Shown: piece by piece, positions 1-40,900 of the stretch
Layout of the letters: the number at the start of each line of letters is the position of its first letter
How positions within the stretch are numbered: the stretch's first letter is position 1
NCBI GenBank assembly: GCA_949825065.1
Contig: OX463839.1
Span: forward strand, 31,567,540-31,631,539
From: Odontocerum albicorne
Taxonomy: Eukaryota > Arthropoda > Insecta > Trichoptera > Odontoceridae
Length of the DNA: 64,000 bases
Direction of reading: 5' to 3'
The notes under the pieces: generated by a model
Seen by the model: only the letters and a program-made list of their open reading frames with translations
The model's database searches: none
Told to the model about the DNA's origin: nothing
Program-made: the position numbers and the translations under genes

Positions 1-27867
<27,867 letters not shown>

Positions 27868-30368
27868 CTGTTGGACATGTGTCGGGAACCGTGTGTGGAA
27901 TTCACCCAATTCATGTATTGGAGAGATCCTCTATTGATTCCATCTCAACTCCTGACACATACATCAGTTTAATTTATTTTAAAAATGAGGAAATAAACAA
28001 TTGGTGGAATTGCTTTTCGATACAAATGCCCAGTAATAATCAAAAGCTTAATTTTGCAAAGTTATGAGCTGGCTACATCTAGCTTGGTGCTTGCTTACTA
28101 GCTGCAATATTTTAGCATCTGTGTTATATTTTAAACACCTCAAACTTGTAAATGATTAATTTATAATTTAAATGTATTTAATTTATTAAAAAATCCTTTT
28201 CTATCTTTTTTAAATCATTTAATCGTTATAAATCAATGAATGGCTCATTTTAATAGTGAGATCACACCGGACTATTAAACCATTCCTAGATTTAATGTAG
28301 CTAATTACTGGTAGTGTAGTCATGTCATATTTAATTTATAATTACCTGAAAATAGCGCATTTACTATGAACAATGTTAAACATATTCATCGAGATCTCTT
28401 AGTTTAAAAAATAGTCATATAATACATACTTTGGAAAGAGCAATTAATAGATTTGATAATGTTAGGTTACCTACATTATTTTTCGAATTTCACCAACCAG
28501 TTGAATTAATATCCTTTATGTAAAAAACTTAAACATGGTATGTAACTTGAAATAAACAACTATATATGTACACGTATTTCCAACAATCAAAACATAAATT
28601 ACAATTTGATAAACAATATTTGAAATGTCATGGATGTGTATGACTAATAAAACTGATGTGCAAATTATTCCAGTCTTTAATAGGCCTTGATTTATGTATT
28701 GATGAAAAAAATAACACCTCGATAGATAATACATATATTCTTTTTATTGTATTGGTAAACACTTTTTGACCACTGATTTGTTGATTGTTACACACTCATG
28801 TTACCAATACTTTTTACAAAGTTTATTAAATATAGACTGTAGGTTAATGGCTGTGGATTTTCAGATGTAGAAAAGGAATTAACTGTTTTGATTTAAAGGT
28901 AATCTTGAACTTAATCTTCCAGGAACCTCCACCTGTATGTTATAATCATGGAATAAATGTTGCTTAAGGACAAACATTATAGTAAGGATAGGAATTATTT
29001 GTCTTTAGATGCTAGTTATATAAAAATGTATGTTTTAATAAGCTGCTATTATATTTAAGCAACCCTTTTAGTTAATCTTATTATTGTGAAAATTTTGAAA
29101 ATTAACAAGCAAAAAAATACAATTCATGGGAGGAAAGCCACAGAAATTGAAAAAAGATATACATATATTAGAAAATGTGCAAGTTCAACTTGAAACTAAC
29201 TGAGCCTATGTGATATGAATTTGGGAATTAAATCTAGCTCAATTGTGGTGCGAACATGGTCGTGGTGATAAAAAAGTACCTTATATATTATTTTATTTAG
29301 TTCTCGTATACGGATATTAACATATTTAGTTATATTTTATTAAAATTACAATGTGAAATTAATTTCAAAAACCAACTATTTGTAACATAATAAAATCGAG
29401 AAACTTTTAATTTTTAAAATGTCACCAAAACTTATTGCTGTAGTTATAAATAATAATTATTAGATATTGATTGTAGCACATTTTGTGTAGTAGAATAGCA
29501 AAATTATTTTCTACTGATTTGTTAAAAAAATTGATGTGTGTGATTTAATATTTTAAAAGTGTACTCTTGCTTTTAAAAGCAATTAATGTTTTCTTATGAA
29601 TGTGTATCTAAAACATATTTAGAATGAATCTGGGTTCCTTCCTACATAACATTACATTTCCCTCAAATCTTATGCACAAATAAAGTTTTGACAAGTAGAG
29701 TCTTCCAATATTCAGTTAAATTAGAATCCTAATCTTTCTTGCTTATCTTATTCTGAACAGTGATATGTCAACATCGTTAGATAGAAATCACCTATCAAGC
29801 GCAATGAAAAAAGTTGAGCTACAGATCTGAAATAAGTCCAAATGTGCATTCTAAATAACTGCAAAACTGTTGATAAAATATTTGCAAAAAAATGTGTTAT
29901 ATCAAAATCAATCCAAAGCTAATTTGAACTTAATAATTTAACAATCGATTTGATAAAAAAGGGACGGTTACAAAAAATTTGTAAAACATTCATCTGAAAG
30001 TGCAGCTACATGTTAGTTAATCAAATTGACTTTCTTTTAAAAAAAGGCTGTCTTAAATGTCAACCCAGAACCGAAATATATTTTTATGTTTGTGTATGTG
30101 TGAATGTATTCCTTCTCCAATTCATTTGGTCCCATTTCAGATATAGCAGTCATTTTTATTTGAAGAAGAAATAAGGTAAAGATTTTTTCATGACAAATTT
30201 TATTTAAAAAAATGTCCATTTTTGTAAGAAAATATTTTTGACTCAATAAATATTATGACAATTAAATACTATCAAATTGATCATGAGTCTCTGAGGTTTC
30301 AATTTGTGTTAAATTTTTTCTAAGTCAAAAACTTACAATATTTGTTTTTATATGTTTTAAAACTAAAA
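27868..30368. other. Lipin 3' flank / probable 3' UTR
   Basis: The first 105 bases continue the lipin frame beyond the stop (see findings). After that the sequence is AT-rich with no coding frame that I can support. AATAAA occurs at 27992-27997 and near 29,680; either could end the transcript. Confidence 0.5.
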
Positions 30369-30370
30369 TA

Positions 30371-31671
30371 CAAGGAGGTCCAAAAAAGAGTGCACTTTTG
30401 AAAGTTCGAATTAAAAAAAAGCTTTACATCTGGAACATATTGATTAATTATAACTTAAGGCTAATGAAATGCAATTTTACTTCTTAAAAATTACGTTGTC
30501 CAAATGATATCCTTGGCGGTTACAGCACTCTTCCAAACTGGCATGAAAGTTTTGGAAAACTTTCGTAAGGGTTTCCGTGGAAATGGACTCCATTTCTTCT
30601 CGAATATTCAACTTCAACTGCTGCAAAGATGTTGGATTATTGGAGTAAACCTTATTTTTAAGGTAACCCCATAAAAAAAATCGGCTGGCGTCAGATCTGG
30701 GCTTCTTGGGGGCCAGGTAATGTTACCCCTCCTTGAAATCAACTTATGTGGAAACATGTCTTTCACTACACCAATGCTCTCGTTTGAAGTGTGACACGTG
30801 GCTCCATCCTGCTGGAACCACGTGTTCTTGTTGTAGCCTTGCGATTCCTGCAGTTTTGGAGCCAGGTAGGTCTTCAGCATAGCCGTATATCGTTCTGAAT
30901 TAACGGTAACTGTCCGGCCACAATTGTCTTCAAAGAAAAACAGCCCGATGATACCCCATTTGGCAATTGCCGCCCATACAGTACTTTTCGGTGAGTGGAG
31001 GGGCCTCAGATGTTTCAACCTAGGATTCTCTGCCGACCAATACCGACAATTTTGTTTATCGACAAATCCGTTCAGGTGAAAATGGACTTCATCTGAGAAA
31101 AGGATGTTATTGATGTTAGTGAAGGTGTCGAGCATTTCATTAGCGAAATTCAACCTCGATTCAAAGTCTGCTGGTTTCAATTCTTGGACTAGTTGAACTT
31201 TATAGGGATGCTATTTCATTTCAAGCCGCAAAATTCGCTGTAATGTCGATTTAGACACACCTAAAGCCGATGAACGTTTGCGCGTCGACATTCTTGGATT
31301 CGTGCGAAAAGATTCTCAAACTTGCTCAATGATTTCGTCAATGCGTGAGACTCTTGGGCGACCCCGTGGCAGAATTTTTTGCATCGATCTTGTTTTTTCG
31401 AACCTCTCGAGCCACTGCTTGATCAAATTAGTGCTAGGACACTCACTGATGCGCCGTAACTCGAATTCAACCCGAAAAAGTCGTCGAACAATTACATAAG
31501 ATCGATTGTTCTTGAAAAACGCGCGAACACAGAACGCGGGCTGTTCTCCCGTGTAATGACTCATGGTGACTAAAATTACATAACCCAAGCGATGCACTGA
31601 CACCGCCCCTCCCCTTTTCTGTTAAGAAATTATTGAGGAATTAAAAGTGCATTTCTTTTTGGACCAACCTG
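30371..31671 (-). mobile_element. DD41D transposon H (full length)
   Basis: It is bounded by TA at 30369-30370 and 31672-31673. Ends are CAAGGAGGTCCAAAAAAGAG and, inverted, CAGGTTGGTCCAAAAAGAAA, both followed by TGCACT. It is 1301 bp, between the lipin and MRT4 genes. Confidence 0.9.
30477..31564 (-). pseudogene. DD41D transposase with DUF4817-like N-terminus, broken
   Basis: ATG 31564 (MSHYTGEQPAFCVRAFFKNN), with an N-terminal helix-turn-helix of the DUF4817 type and a GRPR hinge. The frame breaks after DEIIEQV (about 31316) and reopens at about 31180 (LNFANEMLD...ILFSDEVHFHLNGFVDKQN, first Asp). WFQQDGATCHT carries the second Asp and RSPDLTPADFF the third, 41 residues apart. A second break follows ADFF (about 30640), before the C-terminal tail that ends at TAA 30477-30479. 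Inactive. Confidence 0.87.
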
Positions 31672-32099
31672 TAGAAAACTATTGATTATCTAAAAGGCAT
31701 TTTGGTATGCATGACCTGATTTATAAACTCCGCTTGACAGCAAGATAATTAAGTAGCATGTGCTAAAGGAAAATACTACAACTAGTTTAAATTCCATTTA
31801 ATTAATCCTCATATAATTTTCAGGGTGAAAATCCCATATGTGATTGATTTGATTTATGTGTTCTTTTTTACAATTAAAATATTGACTTTTTGACATTAAT
31901 AATACAATTTACATCTGCAGAACTCATTTATCCTGTGTAGTTTCTTAAAAAAGGGTGTTTGACCAGAAAATGGTATCTTGACACAATGTTTTTTTTTAGG
32001 AATGTTTCTATTTAGTTTTAAGATTGATTCAAAAATAAATGTATGAGAGAATTTTGAATATTATATCAAAATAAAATATCTGGCTATTTCAAAGAATGT

Positions 32100-32105
32100 T
32101 TTATT
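32100..32105 (-). terminator. Poly(A) signal overlapping the MRT4 stop
   Basis: On the minus strand ACA-TAA-TAA-AAC contains AATAAA, whose first two bases are the last two of the stop codon. No other AATAAA is evident on this strand in the next 200 bases. Confidence 0.5.
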
Positions 32106-32550
32106 ATGTTTCATCTTCCTCCATTAATTCTAATTCTTCAACATTCTCCTCAGTTTCCTCATTAGTGGTTTTAACTTTATGAAAACCTTTTTTCTTGGAC
32201 CAATAACACTTAACTGTCAGCTTAAACACTGCCATTTTTTTCTCCAATAATTTCAATATTCTTGCTTGCTCAGGCGTTAAAGGCTGTCCTTTTTTACATA
32301 CATCATGGGACTTGACAAGAGTAATAATTCCCCTTTGTAAACTTGTAGGCAGTCCTAACTGTCTTAGATGCGGTTCTATAGAATGTGGAAAATCTGGTAT
32401 AGGACCTCCAGGTAATATTACATCTTCTATTGCTTTGAATCCAGCTCGAGCGTAATCATCTTCAGCAAAATTTTCAAACCACTCCAATGACTCCTTTAAA
32501 GGTCTATTTGTGAAGAGTAAACCACATTGGCCAATCAATCGTTTGGATAA
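32104..32550 (-). CDS. Mrto4: MRT4 exon 3
   Basis: Acceptor AATTTCAG|TTATCC, phase 0, reads [17 protein letters not shown] to the acidic C-terminus and TAA 32104-32106. 148 codons plus stop. Confidence 0.95.
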   Translation of the reverse strand, partial: LSKRLIGQCGLLFTNRPLKESLEWFENFAEDDYARAGFKAIEDVILPGGPIPDFPHSIEPHLRQLGLPTSLQRGIITLVKSHDVCKKGQPLTPEQARILKLLEKKMAVFKLTVKCYWSKKKGFHKVKTTNEETEENVEELELMEEDET

Positions 32551-35500
32551 CTGAAATTGTAATTATCATTATATATTTACAAAAAAAAAGATGGGATAAA
32601 TCTAGTTAGAATAGAATAAAAATACAGTAAATCTTAACATTTAGGGAGTAGTGAAGTTACTCGTTATTAAATCGAATTCAAATCCCACTTTTCTAAAATG
32701 GTTCTTGTTTTCTGCACGTTTTTTAATACAGATGATTTGCTTCCATTATCTTAATATTATTGAATCAACATTGAAAAATATAACACTTTTTTTTCAATTA
32801 TGGATGAATTGATAAATGCCTTGCTTATGTAAAATATATTTTTAACTGATTTAAAAAATGTTCTTAGTTCTGCACGTATAATTATAATAATAAAAAGTAA
32901 AGACCATAAAAACTTCAAACGAGACAAAAATGTCATAAATTAATTAACATGAGCATAACCTTAAATGATAACCCAACTCTTTTTACGTTCATTACCAAAT
33001 TTGTATTTTCACATTGCCTGAAGAAAATTTTATTTTCAATATTTTTGTACATTTTTTCTTAGAATATAAAAGTGATAACTTGTATGAGTCCTAATCACTA
33101 TAGCCATGAACTTGTGATTTTCTTGCTCATTATAATAAATTTCGACTGTTTATACAAAACAAGTATTTTATTGTCAACAGAAACTAGAAACAAATATGTT
33201 TGAAATATTAATAAGTCAAGGGTCCAAAAAACTGAGAAGTGAGGTAGGACCATAAATGTCTTCTGACTAGAAGACATGTGAGTGTACCACTGCAGACCCT
33301 TCCTCTCCAACCAATAACTCGATAAAACACAACACAGTACTCATTCACCACTAACCAGATATGCCTTGTATCACGGTGAATGTCAAAAGATTAATTATAA
33401 TACATGTTAAAATGTATTAATATCCAATAATTGGCATTAACATTCCTGAGAATTTTGGTTAGTTAGACTGCCTAAGTGATTTTTTCAAAACTGTTACATA
33501 AAATAAACTTGTTTTCATTTAAAGGTTAATTTATTCCTAATTTGGCCATCCAATAAGTATTAATATTTTTCTCAATATATTTAACTTCAAATTTTGCACA
33601 TGTTAAAAGAGTCTTTCTTAGTCAATTCAATTGCCCAATTTTTTAAAACGTGTTTTGATTGTAAAAAAATGATTTGTCTATGGATTACTTGAAAAGATTT
33701 ATAAGAAAAATGTGTAACAAAAATAGGATGCATATGAAAATGATAAACATGCAAACATGGACAATTTTCATTTACCCAAGTATTATGCAAAATAAGTTCA
33801 AGATCGATATACCATTAAATACAGAAATTTGATCTATTTTCATATATTTGAGCCAAATTGCTAACATAGTGATGAGAAAATCTCAAAACTACCAGACTGT
33901 GTATAGTCTAATACTAAAATGAATTATCTTATTAGAATATACATATTTTTTTCTAAATAACACTCAAGCAGACTTGTTTTTTTTTAAATGGTGTGCTTCA
34001 TTTCTTTTAAATTTAACATTTCAATTTCTAGCAACATTTTTACAAAATAACACGTTTATTTTTAATAATGCTATAATTACATAAATAATGCCATCTAATT
34101 TGATCAAGTGACTGCTGAATGAGATGAAAAATTCATTTATTCAAGGCAGCCTCAAAAGTTACTCCAATTACGGAGAAGGCCACTTAAGGTGGTATGTAGA
34201 AAAGACAACAACCACATCTTAAACAGTCTTGCAGTTGGGTAATGGCAAGAGAGGACCAGGGGAGTCGAAATTACATGAAGGTAATGATCAACAGCTAAGA
34301 TGACATAGGACACTCAACTTACAAAAACATATTAGGGAAAAAAACTATGAAAAAGAGTTAACTTTATAATGAAGAAGCAGTCCACAGATATTTGTAAGTC
34401 GAAATTTAATTTCAATACTTGCGTAGGTGCATGTTAAATTCATAAATTGAGACTTTTTATATTGCTGTTTCATAATATCACTTGAAAAGTGCTGTTTTAT
34501 TTTCTAAAATAAGCAGTGAATAAACAAATTTAGATTGAGAGCTGGAGAAAAAGAAATAAAAAATGGACAACACTATTTACAAGACAATTGAAACAAGTTG
34601 TTTCAGTACTATCAAGAAATCCTAGCATTAGAAATAGGATAGGATGATTAACCCTTTAGATTCAATACATAACACCTAACATAGAAGTGGAATTTAGTAG
34701 TTCTCTATGATTAGCGTCAAATAGCAAGAAGAAAGGCTTACTTCACTTATCAAAACTAACATGTAAAAAAACTTACTAAATGCAGTTTGTCGTGAACTTC
34801 ATCTGCCTCAGATTTTCCTAATCCCAAGGCCATAACTTTGTTTTTACCAAAGAAAAATCTCGAATCCTTCCATTCGGCTCGGAGATCTTTTAATTTTGTA
34901 TTTCTCATATTGTGGACTGTGAATAACAAAATATTGGAATATTTTTCCACAGACTTCCTGATCTCTTCAATTATGTTTTGCTTAAGTGCTAATCCTTTCT
35001 TGTTTGTTTTAGTCAGCGAGACTGCAAAGTACATAAGACAAATTTAACAAGAAATATCGCTAAATAAAATATATTAATTAAATTTAATTTTGCTTCAGTA
35101 TAACAATTAAAAATACAACATATAAATAATAGCAAGATATACTACATCCACAAAATGAATATTTGAAAATCAATTTGATACCTTATCTACTGTGATATAC
35201 TGATGGATCAGTTTTTAATATATAAATATAGTTTTATAAGCTTATTCCAATGAAGGAAATTGAATCCATAATGGAACAAAATTATACTTGACCCAATAAC
35301 TAAATAAATATAATAATTTTCAGTATCACATATATCGTAGATCACAGGTATAAAACATTGGAATCATATCATTATAAAGCATTGGAACTAGATAACTTTA
35401 GCCCAAATTACTCACTTATTCATGTTAATTCTTATTGTAAAACCTGGTTTAACCATCTTGGCAATGTTTTCACTGATTATGTTATCAACAAAAATGTCAT

Positions 35501-36096
35501 AATAAAATATAAAAAAAATATTTATTTTAGTGAAGAAAAAAATCATTGTGTATATGGAGATTTCTAACAAATAAGGTCTGAAATTATTATTCCTATTACA
35601 CATGTTTAGAATTAAGTCTCACCAGGCTTGCATAAATTAATTATTTAAATACTAGATAACATTATATATATTAGAAAGTATTTTGTGTTCATTTCCTCAA
35701 TAGAATATAATGGATATTCACTTCCAATTCTCAAAAATATTATTTTATTCCTAAAAATACTTTGATGTTCCGAGTAGCAATTCATAATTTAAATAAAATT
35801 TGGTTGGCTTGAATCTTCCTCTATTTTTTTCTCATAACATTTAATTTGAGGTTTAATTAACTTCATAGAATTAAACTCACAAAATAAATTAACTGAAAGA
35901 ACATAGAAAATATCCTGATTCCAAGACATAACCAAAAACATTACAACCAGGCATATATAATTTAATATCTAGGTAGAAATAGTTTGAATTGGCTAAATAA
36001 TGATTCAGTTAATAGTTTTACAAGAACGAATTACAAGTACAGTATCAAACGAAAAACATAATACTAACCTTTTTTATCTCTTTTAGATTTAGGCAT
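32104..36096 (-). CDS. Mrto4: MRT4 ribosome assembly factor (mRNA turnover protein 4)
   Basis: MRT4 is a nucleolar paralogue of ribosomal stalk protein P0; it holds the P0 site on pre-60S particles until Yvh1-driven release. Three coding exons on the minus strand: 36096-36069, 35021-34777 and 32550-32104, total 720 nt, 239 residues, the same length I know for the human protein. It begins [15 protein letters not shown], nearly identical to other MRT4 proteins. The L10/P0-like domain follows ([26 protein letters not shown]), then [37 protein letters not shown] and [11 protein letters not shown]. It ends in an acidic tail ([11 protein letters not shown]). All splice sites are GT-AG and in phase. 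The stop codon overlaps an AATAAA signal. Confidence 0.96.
33257..33278. repeat. Small palindrome in MRT4 intron 2
   Basis: ATGTCTTCT-GACT-AGAAGACAT, perfect 9-bp arms. The surrounding 33230-33370 and 34160-34330 are GC-richer than the rest of the intron and may be old unclassified repeats. Confidence 0.6.
34777..35021 (-). CDS. Mrto4: MRT4 exon 2
   Basis: Acceptor TTTGCAG|TC completes the split Val codon ([17 protein letters not shown]); donor CATTTA|GTAAGT. It encodes the RNA-binding half of the P0-like domain. Confidence 0.95.
36069..36096 (-). CDS. Mrto4: MRT4 exon 1
   Basis: The 28-nt coding part reads MPKSKRDKK plus one base, donor AAAAAG|GTTAGT. It is too short for ORF callers but identical to the conserved MRT4 start. 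Confidence 0.93.
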
Positions 36097-37560
36097 TTTG
36101 AAAAATGATTACACAAATATCTCAGAAACACATATGAAGTAAGATATATTATTATAGTAATAAAATTTATTGATCAACGATTTGATTTGAAATACAAAGA
36201 AATATTAAACAACCTCGACAACTACAGAATGAGGTTAACTGAAACGTCAAACACGTGCTCGATGGAAATTGTAAGAATCGAACAAATTAAACATTATCCA
36301 CAGACAAAAATGGATGAATTATTAAGGTAAACTAGACCAGAATTACATGAAAGACGAAAGGCTGGATTCCCATTAGACCATTGTCATATCGCAAACTTTT
36401 CTAAGTATGCCGTTGAGTCGACTATAACATGTCCCTGAACAATATAGCTTGCATATATTATATTTTTTAAAGACGGTTAGTCAGGCAAAAGTCTGTCTCC
36501 CTGCAGTTTATTGGTAATTAGTTAATCCTTTAAAAGTTCGATCTAAAAATACATCGTTTTAAAAGGAAATTATAATTTTTATTAGACGTATTTTTTTAAA
36601 TAGTCTTGAAATTTTAGGTAAATTTTTTGTTTGTTTCCATTATTTTAATAGTTTTAGTTTTTATCATGAATAATAAAGAAATATTTTGACTTTGTAAAAA
36701 GTTAGTTCTTTTATATTTTACCTAATATTTTCTTATTTTTACAGTTAACTGTCGATATATTTTTAAAGGTTTTATTGTTACTTGTAAATAGATCGACAGA
36801 ATGAGATTGAAACGTTTCTTTATTTTTTAATATCTTCATGTATGTCTGTGGATTATTTTCTTTTTCTATATGTTAATCATGTTGCATTATATATAAAAAG
36901 CTAAAGATGTATGAATATTTATTTATTTATATTCATTCTTTTGTGTACATGGTTAAACATGATACGTCTGGCGAGTTAACTGCTATATAGCAATTTTTCG
37001 ACCATCCAGTTCATTTTAGATGGATTGATTTGTATTTATAAATGACAAATTTTACAAGAAAAAATGTATTTGTTTAAATTTAAATAAAAAAAAAAACAAA
37101 GAAATTACTAATTTCCATCAATAATAATAGAGTTAGAAGAAAAAAAACGTTTAAGGGTAAGGAAGGGATACAAAAAAAATAGGATAAAGATTTTCTGAAT
37201 AATACAATATTTTTTAAACATAAATAAGAATGGTGCCTATCTCACAACTCTAAAAATTAATTCCACAGTCGCACCAAGTAAAGTTCAAATGAAGGTGTAT
37301 AAAATATACACTATTTTGTTTAAAACCTTTAAACTTGGTCCATCGTTTATAATTTCCAACAATTTATAACCATAGGTAGCCTCATAAATGAGAAAAAAAT
37401 TGTTTAGCTCGATTAAATAGAATTATTAATTTTATAAAATTAAGTTGAAATGTAAACTTGTTCCATAGACAATTACTTGATCACATTGGTTGGTATTTAC
37501 CGACAAAGTAATTTTCAAATACTTCCTCTTTAAAATCGCTCATTTGATTTTTGAGAACCC
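36097..37560. other. Intergenic, AT-rich
   Basis: It holds the 5' UTR and promoter of MRT4 near its left end. No coding frame, element or repeat that I can support. Confidence 0.5.
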
Positions 37561-37599
37561 CGAACCGGATGCGGATTTTCTCCCCTCACCCCTCGCAAC

Positions 37600-37938
37600 C
37601 TAACCGTCAGTTGTTCGTCGTTCAGCGCTGGGGATATAGCGTAGAGTGCGTAGCCATTTGCTATACCGAGTTCCTCCCTCAAACAAGTAAGTGTACTTAT
37701 CAAACTATCATTTATTTTAAGTGAAGAGTTCATTGTAATATATTTTGTGAAATCGTGTATTATGTGCTTATAAGCTCGTTGCAATCTGTGACGCATTGGA
37801 GGAGTGTCCGCTTCAGCCATTTTGCCGAGTGCCGGCGACATCGTGATCTCACTCGGTCACTGTTTAGAATTACTCTTATCTTGATCCTTTTCTCGATGTT
37901 TTTGACGATCATCTTACATCTTCTGTATTAATAATTTT
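37600..37938 (+). promoter_or_regulatory. Candidate promoter and noncoding first exons
   Basis: This is a GC-richer island in AT-rich DNA. TCAGTTG at about 37606 resembles the arthropod initiator TCAGT; GTAAGT donors follow at 37687 (CAA|GTAAGT) and 37939 (TTTT|GTAAGT). There is no coding frame on this strand. It could be an upstream alternative first exon of the 14-3-3 gene, 9 kb away, or belong to an unknown noncoding transcript. Confidence 0.35.
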
Positions 37939-40900
37939 GTAAGTATTGATAATGCAGAAGAATTTGCGGTCTTATTGTGACCTTTAATATATTTAATGTG
38001 CTATATGTCGCCGGCCTCGATGCTCACTAAAGCACGTTACTTTGATTGCATTCGAAATTAGGTGTATCATTTTTAATAAGTTGTTTATACGGGCATATGA
38101 CTGACACTGGTGTAATTTGAAATATTCCGCACAGATTTTCTCCGAGAGAATCGTATCTTTACGTCATTCACACGTTCGATACCAAATTTTCGTCATTTCT
38201 ATGCAGAAGAGTCAATTTTTCTCCGCGCTTCGCGACACATCTGAGAAATGACTCATAAATGTCATGACGATTCGTTATTTTTTGACAGGCTTTACTGATT
38301 TGTAAAATGCTTAGTTAGTGTATTGATTTCCATTCTCTAAGTTGTGTTAGTTGCTCATTTATAAGCTACATATCCCTAGTGGTAATTATGCTGCATAAAT
38401 TGCTTTGAATTTAATATTTTATTATTGCGTTTCCTTCAGAATAGTGCGAGTTTGCAGCTTCATTCTTATATTATTAAATTGTATCCATTATATTGTGTGT
38501 TGAACGTCTTAATTATGAAAAATTACAAATTTATTACTTCTGATTTTTTTTGCCAAAAAAAATCTTAAATACGTTTGTTCTATTGAAAGGTATTCCTCGA
38601 TAATTTATAATGCTTAAAAATATTTATTTCTGGGCGCCAATTAAAGCGAAGTTCCGACATTTTCCGACGTTTGACACATGCGTTTATAAAATAAAACGAT
38701 AAGCATGCAAGACATTTCATAATTATTTAATTATGACATATATTTGATTAATTTACTCGGCGATTTTCCATCTCCATCTGGTCATGACTTGGTCGCACAT
38801 GAGTCATCCTTAGGAGATATTCTTAAGTAGGTGTTTTAATTTTATATTTGTTTATTCATTTTTAAGATTAATGTAAGAGAAATAGAAAGGTTTGTCACTC
38901 ATGGTTTTAGATAAATTAGCCATGTTGATATTTATTTACTTGTATAAATAATGTTAATATTTTGTTTCAATTATCACACAACCCATATACCATATGATGC
39001 AATATGCCTTACAATTCATAACTAATTTCTAATGCTTACATTTGATGCAAGAAAAGCCGCCAACCACGATAAAATGTTCCCAAAGAATGGGCACTGCAAT
39101 ATGCTTGTCAATAAACCTATCTAAAAGCAACCCATTACTGATTACCATTGTAATTTGATTGTTAATCTGAAGTTTTTCCAAGTCGGAGGAAACATGAAAT
39201 ATCTTTAAAAAAACTTGCAAAATCAATTAATTTAAAAAAATACAAAAATAGACGGATACAATGAACATATCTGAAAAACAATTTAATCAGTCAAACTTTG
39301 TAGAAATTGAGAACTAAAAAGGGAGAAACATATTCAACTTCTACTTTGATATGGTTGCAGAATGCATGTATTTGATTATCGTAAAGGAATTGGGGTTGGA
39401 ACAAATATAATGCCAGTATTTTTTGACAGTTTCAATTTTGGTTGATGCAAACAAAAATTGGCTGATATTTGAACAATTTTGTACATTATATCAAATCATT
39501 CCCATCCTGTCATTCATGACTGGGCATTGTAACTCCAATGACAGTCCTTACGACTCTTGGCCCATCCCTGCACTCCACAGTTTGAAGAGCAGCGGTCAAG
39601 AGTAGTCAGTCGTGTGTCCTTCACTTGGGCAAATGAAATTAGCAAATATGTGATTTTTAATTGTGTTAACAGTCTTGAGTCTGTTAATTTACTCGGGTTT
39701 ATTCTTCGGAGTCTGTATTGTAGTTTGAAAGAAAAAAAACAAGCTGTCTATACAGTTATATTTTGTGGATTTATTTGAATGCTCTAGGAGACTTCAGAAT
39801 GACATTTGAACATGTGTTTCATACTTTCTTTTAACCCGTAATTAGCTTCTACCACAATTTTCCATTTACATCCAAACCTTATTTGATGACATTGACAATT
39901 TCTCATTGTCATATTTGATGCTGTTTTGACAATATAAGTATTTAGGAAACAGTTATGATTGCAGTTATTGAATAAAAAATGGCGTCCCTTTAAAGAGAAG
40001 TCTATTTATCTTTAGATATCTTAGATTTTTCATGTTTAATTAACATTGATTTCAAATACTATTAAAAGTCCCGAATCTACTTAAGCTTATTATTATTGTT
40101 ACTAAGAGACTATTTAAGTAAGCCAACTCACGTATAGCTCTTTTATTAAACTTAGGTTCAACTCAACTAGAAATTCAAATAAGCCTAAAAATTAAACTTT
40201 TTATGAAAGATATTCATGAAATATCTTTAAAATAAAATAGTTTTACGAGTGAAATAGGAAGCCCTTCCTTTGCATATGCATTATATACATATCTAATAAG
40301 AATGTCATGGAAAACTTGTGAGGGGAAACCCAACATCTTAAAAAGGCCCAAGTGCCTATACTGTATTTTTTACTTGAAGGGTGTATTGATAGTGTTATTT
40401 ATCTGTGAAAATAGACAACACTCCAATAATTTGGGAAATGATTATCTCATGTCTTTTTCATTTCATCAGGAAGAAAGGAATATCACAGAACATCTCCATT
40501 GAGGTTGGTCGGCAGCCCTATACTCGGCATGTTTTCATGTTAGTCCAATATTACAAATGTCCTTACCAGTACACTGGTAGAAAGTGTAAGATAGGCACCC
40601 CAAGTATGTAATAAACTAGACCAGCTACCAGACAGTATTCTTAATTTGTTACCCAATCATCTCCAGCATCTCACCCTTATTTTAGTAGTTATGGACTGCT
40701 GCTACATTAGAAGAACTAGAGCTGCTACATTAGAACAGTTGTTACATTGTAATACTACTTGACTCTTACGCATGACCCATGTTTTATCAGAAGACACTTA
40801 GAAAATATGAACTAACTACGAAATCTTAATGATTAAACTAATTATTCAAAAAAGATAAATAGTCATGAATGAAATGGCAATATGCGAATTAATATACCTG

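Noticed and set aside
37530..37841. 103-codon minus-strand frame starting MSPALGKMAEAD
   Set aside because: It overlaps the GC-rich promoter-like island, has no homology I recognise and no supporting splice structure.
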